NCBI GenBank assembly: GCA_937974275.1
Contig: CALJIF010000110.1
Location: 1 to 6,550, forward strand
DNA: 6,550 nucleotides
Reading direction: 5' to 3'
Source: an uncultured Flavobacteriales bacterium
Lineage (GTDB): Bacteria > Bacteroidota > Bacteroidia > Palsa-965
Part shown: piece after piece, positions 1 through 4,416 of the stretch
Layout of the letters: every line of letters begins with the position of its first letter
Position numbering within the stretch: the first letter of the stretch is position 1
Translations under genes and position numbers: made by a program
The notes under the pieces: model-generated
The model's input: the letters and a program-made list of their open reading frames with translations, nothing else
The model's database searches: none
Told to the model about the DNA's origin: nothing

Positions 1-122
1 TCATGGCTCATGATGAAAAGAATGAGTCTAACATTGGCGATACCGTTCGCATTTCTGAAACTCGCCCTTTAAGCAAAAATAAGTGCTGGCGTTTGGTAGA
101 AATTGTAGAACGCGCGAAGTAA
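1..122 (+). CDS. rpsQ: 30S ribosomal protein S17 (uS17), 3' end only
   Basis: The visible 39 C-terminal codons (frame starting at base 3) end at TAA 120-122. S17 is a primary 16S rRNA-binding protein of the small subunit with an OB-fold. The tail shows the family pattern: AHDE, then IGDTVRISETRPLSK, then a CWRLVEIVERAK end. Bacterial S17 is usually about 85 residues, so roughly the first half lies left of the window. The ATG at base 3 is the internal Met that precedes AHDE in this family and is not the start. It sits directly upstream of rplN, as in the usual rpmC-rpsQ-rplN order. Identity is secure although the gene is partial. Confidence 0.95.
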   Translation, partial: MAHDEKNESNIGDTVRISETRPLSKNKCWRLVEIVERAK

Positions 123-153
123 TTAATTAGGAATCAGATAAGACTATAGAGCA

Positions 154-522
154 ATGATCCAACAGGAATCAAGACTTGCAGTAGCGGATAATAGCGGAGC
201 AAAAGAAGTGCTTTGTATTCGTGTACTCGGTGGAACCAAGAAGCGTTATGCTTCTATCGGAGACAAAATCGTTGTTTCGGTTAAGCATGCAATGCCTGCC
301 GGAAACGTAAAGAAGGGCGCAGTATCAAAGGCTGTTGTTGTTCGTACGCGCAAAGAAATTCGTCGTCCTGACGGTTCTTATATCCGTTTTGACGACAACG
401 CATGTGTGTTGTTGAACGCACAGGATGAACTTCGCGGAACTCGTATTTTCGGACCTGTTGCTCGCGAACTTCGTGACACTAACTACACAAAAATTATTTC
501 ACTTGCACCTGAGGTGCTTTAA
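154..522 (+). CDS. rplN: 50S ribosomal protein L14 (uL14)
   Basis: The 122-aa product has the standard bacterial L14 length. It opens with the invariant MIQQESRLAVADNSGAKE and carries the L14 signature region at about residues 50-86 (GNVKKGA, then RTRKEIRRPDGSYIRFDDNA), followed by GTRIFGPVARELR at 95-107. L14 is a beta-barrel protein of the large subunit that binds 23S rRNA and contributes to the bridge with the 30S subunit. It starts 31 nt after rpsQ and 14 nt before rplX. The leader has only a weak AGGA at 129-132, far from the ATG, so no useful SD is visible. Nothing is unusual in the protein. Confidence 0.98.
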   Translation: MIQQESRLAVADNSGAKEVLCIRVLGGTKKRYASIGDKIVVSVKHAMPAGNVKKGAVSKAVVVRTRKEIRRPDGSYIRFDDNACVLLNAQDELRGTRIFGPVARELRDTNYTKIISLAPEVL

Positions 523-536
523 AATAACTGACTGAA

Positions 537-860
537 ATGTCTAAGCTGAAAATTAAAAAAGGAGATACGGTTGTGGTTATTTCCGGCGAGCATAAGTCCG
601 GAGATGCTAAGTACAAAGTATTATCTGTTGATCCTGCTTCCAGTCGTGCAACTTTAGAAGGTATCACCATCAAAAAGCACACTAAACCAACTGCGAAGTT
701 TCCTCAAGGCGGGATTGTTGATGTTCCTGCTAAAATCCATGTTTCCAACTTGATGTTGGTTGATGGTAGCGGCAAGCCAACACGTGTTGGTCGTCGTTTG
801 AACGAAAAGACCGGAAAATTGGAGCGTTACTCCAAAAAATCGAAGGAGGCGATTAAGTAA
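537..860 (+). CDS. rplX: 50S ribosomal protein L24 (uL24)
   Basis: The 107-aa product is L24, an assembly-initiator protein that binds the 5' region of 23S rRNA near the exit tunnel. The KOW motif is at about residues 5-33 (KIKKGDTVVVISGEHKSG), followed by the family core ITIKKHTKP, then QGGIV and IHVSNLMLVD at about 43-77, and a basic C-terminal tail. It begins 14 nt after rplN with no SD. Its last codons contain AAGGAGG (843-849), which may serve the next gene rplE. Length and layout are normal for the family. Confidence 0.97.
   Translation: MSKLKIKKGDTVVVISGEHKSGDAKYKVLSVDPASSRATLEGITIKKHTKPTAKFPQGGIVDVPAKIHVSNLMLVDGSGKPTRVGRRLNEKTGKLERYSKKSKEAIK
843..849 (+). promoter_or_regulatory. Possible Shine-Dalgarno for rplE inside rplX
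   Basis: AAGGAGG occurs in the last codons of rplX (encoding Lys-Glu-Ala), with 13 nt to the rplE ATG. That spacing is longer than ideal, and the residues are plausible for the basic L24 tail, so coincidence is possible. With only 2 nt between the two genes, coupling may matter more than this site. Confidence 0.35.
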
Positions 861-862
861 TC

Positions 863-1420
863 ATGGCTACTACTACGTATACCCCGCGCATGAAGAAAAT
901 GTACCGTGAACAGGTTGTTCCGGCTCTTCAAGCTAAGTTTAACTATAAGAGTTCTATGCAGGTTCCTCGTTTAGAGAAAATCTGTATCAATCAAGGTATC
1001 GGTGACGCAGTTGCTGATAAGAAGTTGATTGAAGGAGCATTGAAGGAAATGGCGACCATTACAGGTCAGAAGCCGGTTTCTACATTGTCTCGTAAGGACA
1101 TTTCCAATTTCAAATTACGTAAGGGTGTTCCGATCGGCGTTAAAGTTACTTTGCGCGGCGATCGTATGTATGAATTTCTGGACCGTTTGATCGCAGCTTC
1201 TTTGCCTCGTATCCGCGATTTCCGTGGAATCAACGCGAAAGGCTTCGATGGGAAAGGAAACTACACCTTAGGTATCACCGAACAGATCATCTTCCCGGAG
1301 ATTGATATTGACAAGGTTTCTAAGATCATGGGTATGGACATTACGTTCGTAACATCCGCACCAACCGATGAAGAAGCTAAGGCATTATTAACAGAATTCG
1401 GTTTACCGTTCAAGAAATAA
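863..1420 (+). CDS. rplE: 50S ribosomal protein L5 (uL5)
   Basis: The 185-aa product is L5, which binds 5S rRNA, helps form the central protuberance and contacts S13 across the subunit interface. Visible family blocks are VPRLEKICINQGIGDA (34-49), GQKPVSTLSRKDISNFKLRKGVPIG (68-92, quoted in part), VTLRGDRMYEFLDRL (95-109), LPRIRDFRG (114-122) and the GNYTLGITEQIIFPEI region (132-147). The ATG lies 2 nt after the rplX stop, so translational coupling is likely; an AAGGAGG 13 nt upstream inside rplX may help. The stop overlaps a run of eight A. In E. coli S8 represses the spc mRNA near this gene, but I cannot see that site here. Confidence 0.98.
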   Translation: MATTTYTPRMKKMYREQVVPALQAKFNYKSSMQVPRLEKICINQGIGDAVADKKLIEGALKEMATITGQKPVSTLSRKDISNFKLRKGVPIGVKVTLRGDRMYEFLDRLIAASLPRIRDFRGINAKGFDGKGNYTLGITEQIIFPEIDIDKVSKIMGMDITFVTSAPTDEEAKALLTEFGLPFKK

Positions 1421-1430
1421 AAAAAAGTAT

Positions 1431-1438
1431 TATCTTCG
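1431..1438 (+). promoter_or_regulatory. Possible internal promoter -7 element before rpsN
   Basis: TATCTTCG matches the Bacteroidota -7 consensus TAnnTTTG at all but one position (C for T). It lies in the 37-nt rplE-rpsN gap, is preceded by an A-run and followed by CAGCCC, which resembles many promoters in this phylum. Transcription would start around 1441-1445, giving a leader of about 13-17 nt for rpsN. No clear -33 TTTG is found 19-21 nt upstream, so this may be chance. Its function is inference. Confidence 0.35.
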
Positions 1439-1457
1439 CAGCCCATTTAAGAAAGTT

Positions 1458-1727
1458 ATGGCAAAAGAATCAATGAAAGCACGCGAGGTCAAGCGTAAGA
1501 AACTGGTTGACAGATACGCTGAGAAACGTGCATTACTTAAGAAAGAAGGTCGTTGGGCAGAGTTAGCGCTTTTGCCGCGTAATTCATCGCCGGTACGTTT
1601 GCGCAATCGTTGCAAATTGACAGGTCGTCCACGCGGTTACAGCAGACAATTCGGCTTATGCCGTAACATGCTTCGTGAAATGGCATTAAACGGGAAGATT
1701 CCCGGTGTAACTAAATCAAGCTGGTAA
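1458..1727 (+). CDS. rpsN: 30S ribosomal protein S14 (uS14), zinc-free form
   Basis: The 89-aa product is S14, a late-assembling protein of the 30S head that contacts 16S rRNA near S3, S10 and S19. It is the long, zinc-independent type: only C52 and C68 are present, not the four-cysteine CxxC...CxxC finger of the 61-aa type. The signature RNRCKLTGRPRGYSRQFGLCR spans 49-69, and the protein ends in the typical VTKSSW. It follows rplE after a 37-nt gap holding a Bacteroidota-like -7 promoter motif (1431-1438). The start has no SD. The neighbours rplE and rpsH match the standard operon order. Confidence 0.98.
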   Translation: MAKESMKAREVKRKKLVDRYAEKRALLKKEGRWAELALLPRNSSPVRLRNRCKLTGRPRGYSRQFGLCRNMLREMALNGKIPGVTKSSW

Positions 1728-1740
1728 TTAATATAGAAAG

Positions 1741-1765
1741 CGCAGCATAACATATAGATGATGCG
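1741..1765 (+). promoter_or_regulatory. Imperfect stem-loop in the rpsN-rpsH gap
   Basis: CGCAGCAT (1741-1748) pairs with ATGATGCG (1758-1765) at 7 of 8 positions, with a G-A mismatch inside the stem and a 9-nt loop. It lies upstream of the perfect palindrome at 1776-1795. Its 5' arm (GCGCAG, 1740-1745) can instead pair with CTGCGC at 1781-1786, which would break both hairpins. The pairing is seen in the sequence; whether it forms is inference. Confidence 0.35.
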
Positions 1766-1775
1766 TTTTGTATAA

Positions 1776-1795
1776 TTATTCTGCGCGCAGAATAA
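1776..1795. promoter_or_regulatory. Perfect 20-bp palindrome before rpsH
   Basis: TTATTCTGCGCGCAGAATAA is its own reverse complement without a mismatch. As RNA it can form an 8-bp stem closed by a GCGC tetraloop, ending 17 nt before the rpsH ATG. No U-run follows, so it is not a canonical intrinsic terminator. It could be a leader hairpin affecting S8 translation, an RNase site, or a dimeric protein operator. The palindrome is seen directly; the role is unknown. Confidence 0.7.
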
Positions 1796-1812
1796 CATAT
1801 AAAACAAGAACA

Positions 1813-2211
1813 ATGACAGATACTATTGCAGATTACTTGACGCGTGTTCGTAACGCGATCAAAGCAAACCACCGAGTAGTTGAAGTGCCTGCTTCAAACT
1901 TGAAAAAAGAAATCACCAAGATTCTTTTCGAAAAGGGTTATATCCTTAACTATAAATTTGATGACACCGTTAATTCTCAGGGTGTGATCAAAATTGCATT
2001 GAAATACCATCCTGTAACTAAGCAGTCTGCAATTCGTGGACTTGTTCGCATTTCAACTCCGGGTCTTCGTAAGTACAGCGGAGTGGAGCGTATGCCACGT
2101 GTTATGAATGGTTTAGGAATCGCTATCGTTTCAACTTCTAAAGGTGTAATGACTGACAAAGAAGCCAAAAAGGACAACGTTGGTGGCGAAGTATTGTGTT
2201 ACGTTTATTAA
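1813..2211 (+). CDS. rpsH: 30S ribosomal protein S8 (uS8)
   Basis: The 132-aa product is S8, a primary 16S rRNA-binding protein (central domain, helix 21) and, in E. coli, the autogenous repressor of the spc operon. The N-terminus MTDTIADYLTRVRNA and the signature GIAIVSTSKGVMTDKEA at 102-118 are clear. I chose the ATG at 1813. The frame stays open back to a TTG at 1768, but those 15 extra codons encode nothing S8-like and run through a palindrome, while 132 aa fits the usual length of about 130. The start follows an A-rich leader (ACAAGAACA) without SD. The 85-bp gap upstream is the longest here and holds a strong palindrome. Confidence 0.97.
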   Translation: MTDTIADYLTRVRNAIKANHRVVEVPASNLKKEITKILFEKGYILNYKFDDTVNSQGVIKIALKYHPVTKQSAIRGLVRISTPGLRKYSGVERMPRVMNGLGIAIVSTSKGVMTDKEAKKDNVGGEVLCYVY

Positions 2212-2214
2212 TAG

Positions 2215-2221
2215 AAGGAGG
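2215..2221 (+). promoter_or_regulatory. Strong Shine-Dalgarno before rplF
   Basis: AAGGAGG lies in the short rpsH-rplF gap with 8 nt to the rplF ATG, an ideal match and spacing. It stands out because the other starts here have A-rich leaders and no SD, or only a poorly placed one, as expected for Bacteroidota. It supports the ATG at 2230. Confidence 0.75.
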
Positions 2222-2229
2222 AACAGAAC

Positions 2230-2781
2230 ATGTCACGCATAGGTAAGCTTCCGATTACACTTCCGAAAGGAGTTGAAGTAACATATAACAAGGGGAATAT
2301 TACGGTTAAGGGGCCAAAGGGCGAACTTAAGCGTTCTATTAATCCTGAATTGGGCGTAACCATCGAAGATGGTGTTGCAACTGTAACTCGTCCTACTGAT
2401 CAAAAGCGTCACAAAGCATTGCACGGTTTGTACCGCGCGTTGTTGGCGAATATGGTTAAAGGTGTATCCGAAGGTTTTAAGACCGAACAGGAATTAGTAG
2501 GTGTTGGTTACCGTGCTGCCGCTAAAGGACAGCAGTTGGAATTGACACTTGGATACTCTCACAACGTAATTTTCGAATTGCCTTCAGAGATTAAAGTTGC
2601 TACAACTGCAGAGAAGGGGCAGAATCCGAAAATTATTATGGAGTGTGCTGATAACGAATTGTTAGGAATGGTTGCTGCAAAGATTCGTTCTCTGCGTACA
2701 CCTGAGCCTTACAAAGGAAAAGGTATCAAGTTCTCCGGCGAAATATTACGTCGTAAGGCAGGTAAATCAGCTGGTAAGTAA
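2230..2781 (+). CDS. rplF: 50S ribosomal protein L6 (uL6)
   Basis: The 183-aa product is L6, which binds 23S rRNA near the sarcin-ricin loop and the factor-binding site. It has two repeated L6 domains (about 11-82 and 90-165), starts with MSRIGKLPITLPKGV, contains the GLYRALLANMVKGVSEGF block (66-83) and the signature PEPYKGKGIKF (158-168). The segment TTAEKGQNPKI (125-135) is slightly longer than in E. coli L6 (176 aa), as I recall for Bacteroidota. It starts 18 nt after rpsH and has the best SD in the window: AAGGAGG at 2215-2221, with 8 nt to the ATG. Confidence 0.98.
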   Translation: MSRIGKLPITLPKGVEVTYNKGNITVKGPKGELKRSINPELGVTIEDGVATVTRPTDQKRHKALHGLYRALLANMVKGVSEGFKTEQELVGVGYRAAAKGQQLELTLGYSHNVIFELPSEIKVATTAEKGQNPKIIMECADNELLGMVAAKIRSLRTPEPYKGKGIKFSGEILRRKAGKSAGK

Positions 2782-2802
2782 TTTTAATAAGACAATAAAA
2801 TT

Positions 2803-2822
2803 GATTCGGCCAAATCCGAATC
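2803..2822 (+). promoter_or_regulatory. Inverted repeat in the rplF-rplR gap
   Basis: GATTCGG (2803-2809) and CCGAATC (2816-2822) are perfect reverse complements around the 6-nt loop CCAAAT; an extra U-G pair (2802 with 2823) can extend the stem. It ends 16 nt before the rplR ATG. No U-run follows, so it is not a terminator. It could be a leader hairpin or a processing site. Confidence 0.5.
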
Positions 2823-2838
2823 GTAAAACAGATAAACA

Positions 2839-3195
2839 ATGGCGATTACAAAACTTGAGCGCAGAACACGAATCAGAATGCGTATTCGTAAGCGTCTTTC
2901 AGGAACTCCTGAAGCTCCACGTCTTACTGTGTTTCGCAGTAACAAGGAGATTTATGCTCAGATAGTTGATGACAACAGCGGTAAAACTCTGGTTGCTGCA
3001 TCATCACGCGATAAGGCTTTGGCCGGAGGAAAAGGTAACAAAACCGAACAAGCACAAAAAGTAGGTGCTGCTATTGCACAAAAGGCTACTGCTGCAGGTA
3101 TCGGTGTTGTGGTGTTCGACCGTAACGGTTACTTGTATCATGGACGTGTAAAAGCGTTGGCTGATTCAGCACGCGAAAACGGATTAAAATTCTAA
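2839..3195 (+). CDS. rplR: 50S ribosomal protein L18 (uL18)
   Basis: The 118-aa product is L18, the 5S rRNA-binding protein that works with L5 in the central protuberance. It has the expected very basic N-terminus (RRTRIRMRIRKRLSGT, 8-23), then APRLTVFRSNKEIYAQIVDD (26-45), the KVGAAIAQKA helix (74-83) and the conserved VVFDRNGYLYHGRVKALADSAR (91-112, quoted with family spacing). The length is typical. A 57-nt gap separates it from rplF and holds a perfect 7-bp inverted repeat at 2803-2822. The start context is A-rich (GATAAACAATG) with no SD. Confidence 0.98.
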   Translation: MAITKLERRTRIRMRIRKRLSGTPEAPRLTVFRSNKEIYAQIVDDNSGKTLVAASSRDKALAGGKGNKTEQAQKVGAAIAQKATAAGIGVVVFDRNGYLYHGRVKALADSARENGLKF

Positions 3196-3206
3196 TATTA
3201 TAAAAG

Positions 3207-3221
3207 AACTCTTTAAGAGTT
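3207..3221 (+). promoter_or_regulatory. Inverted repeat in the rplR-rpsE gap
   Basis: AACTCTT (3207-3213) and AAGAGTT (3215-3221) are perfect reverse complements around one central base; a realistic fold is a 6-bp stem with a 3-nt loop. It ends 14 nt before the rpsE ATG. The stem is AU-rich and weak by itself. It is noted mainly because similar elements precede rpsH and rplR at about the same distance. Confidence 0.4.
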
Positions 3222-3235
3222 GAAGAACAACAACA

Positions 3236-3754
3236 ATGGCAAACGTAAACGTTAAGCGAGTTAAGTCCAGCGATATCGAGTTGAAAGACCGTTTGGTTGC
3301 AGTTAACCGCGTTACTAAAGTAACTAAAGGCGGACGTACTTTCAGCTTTACTGCAATCGTAGTAGTAGGCAATGAAAAGGGCGTTGTGGGATATGGTTTA
3401 GGAAAAGCAAAAGAAGTAACTGATGCTATTTCCAAAGCTGTTGAAGATGCAAAGAAGAACCTAGTAAAGGTGAGCATAGTTAACGGAACAGTTCCTCACG
3501 TTCAGGAAGGTAAGTTTGGCGGATCTTTGGTATTCCTTAAGCCTGCATCAAACGGTACCGGTGTAATTGCCGGTGGTGCGATGCGCGCAGTTTTAGAAAG
3601 CGTTGGCGTGAAGGACGTACTTGCGAAAAGTAAGGGCTCGTCAAATCCTCACAACGTAGTTAAAGCAACTATGGATGCGTTGTTGCAAATGCGCGATGCT
3701 GCAACAGTTGCTCAGCAGCGTGGAATTACATTGGACAAAGTGTTTAACGGATAA
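3236..3754 (+). CDS. rpsE: 30S ribosomal protein S5 (uS5)
   Basis: The 172-aa product is S5, located near the mRNA entry channel and involved in decoding fidelity and helicase activity of the 30S subunit. The N-terminal dsRBD-like domain carries the S5 signature from GGRTFSF at 32 to GLGKAKEV at 54-61. The C-terminal domain shows FGGSLVFLKPASNGTGVIAGG (94-114, quoted in part) and SSNPHNVVKAT (135-145). The 40-nt gap after rplR holds a 15-nt inverted repeat (3207-3221). The start follows a GAAGAACAACAACA leader with no SD. Length and domain order are normal. Confidence 0.98.
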   Translation: MANVNVKRVKSSDIELKDRLVAVNRVTKVTKGGRTFSFTAIVVVGNEKGVVGYGLGKAKEVTDAISKAVEDAKKNLVKVSIVNGTVPHVQEGKFGGSLVFLKPASNGTGVIAGGAMRAVLESVGVKDVLAKSKGSSNPHNVVKATMDALLQMRDAATVAQQRGITLDKVFNG

Positions 3755-3765
3755 TATTGCAAGTC

Positions 3766-3945
3766 ATGGCTAAGATTCGTATTACAAAAATTAAGAGCAG
3801 CATCGATTATCCGGCGCGTCAGAAGGCAACACTTCAGGCGTTAGGTCTTGGTAAGACTCACCGCTCTGTTGAAAAAGAAGCTACACCACAAATTTTGGGA
3901 ATGGTTGCGAAAGTTAACCATCTCGTTAAGGTGGAAAATATTTAA
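3766..3945 (+). CDS. rpmD: 50S ribosomal protein L30 (uL30)
   Basis: The 59-aa product is L30, a small 23S rRNA-binding protein of the large subunit. It begins AKIRITKIKSSIDYPARQKATL and shows the family core LGLGKTHRSVEKEATPQILGM (26-46, in part) and a C-terminal VNHLVKVENI. I chose the ATG at 3766, 11 nt after the rpsE stop. An in-frame TTG three codons earlier (3757) would add only MQV and has no support. The rpsE-rpmD-rplO order is the standard one. L30 is missing in some bacteria, so its presence mildly limits lineage but does not identify it. Confidence 0.96.
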   Translation: MAKIRITKIKSSIDYPARQKATLQALGLGKTHRSVEKEATPQILGMVAKVNHLVKVENI

Positions 3946-3965
3946 TTGTTTAAAGACAGTACAAG

Positions 3966-4415
3966 ATGAACTTAAGTACACTTTCACCTGCGAAAGGTTC
4001 TACAAAGAATGATGGTAAGCGCGTTGGTCGCGGTCAAGGTTCCGGAAAAGGTGGAACTGCAGCACGTGGTCACAAGGGTGCACAGTCTCGCTCCGGATAT
4101 TCATCCAAGCGTGGTTTTGAAGGCGGTCAAATGCCTTTACAGCGCCGTTTGCCAAAGTTTGGATTCAAGAACATTAACCGTGTTGAATACAAAGGTTTGA
4201 ATTTGGATACTATCCAGAAACTGGCCGAAAAGATCAAAGCTACTTCTATTGATGTGGAGACTTTGGTGAAAAACGGTCTTGCTTCTAAGAACGATCGTGT
4301 AAAGATCCTTGGACGCGGTGAAGTAAACGGAAAACTGGACGTTAAAGCACACGCTTTCTCTGCAACTGCAAAGTCTGCAATTGAGGCAAAAGGCGGTTCT
4401 GCTACAACCATCTAA
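3966..4415 (+). CDS. rplO: 50S ribosomal protein L15 (uL15)
   Basis: The 149-aa product is L15, a late-assembly large-subunit protein with a long glycine- and arginine-rich N-terminal extension that threads into 23S rRNA. The extension is plain at 19-65: RVGRGQGSGKGGTAARGHKG, then QSRSGYSSKRGFEGGQMPL. The globular C-terminal domain follows, with VKILGRGEVNGKLDVKAHAFS (112-132, in part) and a final block near AIEAKGG (138-144). It starts 20 nt after rpmD and its stop is separated from the secY ATG by a single base, suggesting coupled translation of ribosomal protein and translocon. Confidence 0.98.
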   Translation: MNLSTLSPAKGSTKNDGKRVGRGQGSGKGGTAARGHKGAQSRSGYSSKRGFEGGQMPLQRRLPKFGFKNINRVEYKGLNLDTIQKLAEKIKATSIDVETLVKNGLASKNDRVKILGRGEVNGKLDVKAHAFSATAKSAIEAKGGSATTI

Positions 4416-4416
4416 T

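Larger units (their letters stand above)
1740..1801 (+). repeat. 17-bp near-perfect direct repeat pair, 45 bp apart
   Basis: GCGCAGCATAACATATA at 1740-1756 recurs as GCGCAGAATAACATATA at 1785-1801, matching at 16 of 17 positions. The second copy overlaps the 3' half of the 20-bp palindrome and ends 11 nt before the rpsH start. Flanking bases at the same 45-bp offset match only in part, so this may be an old tandem duplication of the leader or a pair of binding sites. Confidence 0.7.

Noticed and set aside
841..900. E. coli-like S8 repressor site at the rplE start
   Set aside because: I could not find the helix-21-like fold with its conserved internal loop around the rplX-rplE junction by eye; a covariance-model search would decide it.
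1771..1776. TATAAT hexamer preceded by TTTTG, resembling a sigma-70 -10 box
   Set aside because: No -35 hexamer at suitable spacing, and Bacteroidota primary sigma factors use a different -7 consensus.
1776..1800. Palindrome as an intrinsic terminator
   Set aside because: No T-run follows on either strand, and the operon clearly continues into rpsH.
1768..1812. TTG-initiated N-terminal extension of rpsH by 15 codons
   Set aside because: The extra residues do not resemble S8, pass through the palindrome, and would make the protein longer than the family norm; the ATG at 1813 gives the canonical MTDTIADYLTR start.
2672..2965. 97-codon plus-strand frame bridging the rplF-rplR gap
   Set aside because: It overlaps both clear ribosomal genes out of frame and its sequence resembles no domain.
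4381..4416. TTG start that would extend secY into rplO
   Set aside because: The extension overlaps the L15 C-terminus and lacks SecY character; MKKFFTTIRNIFSIEELRQR from the ATG at 4417 is the normal N-terminus.
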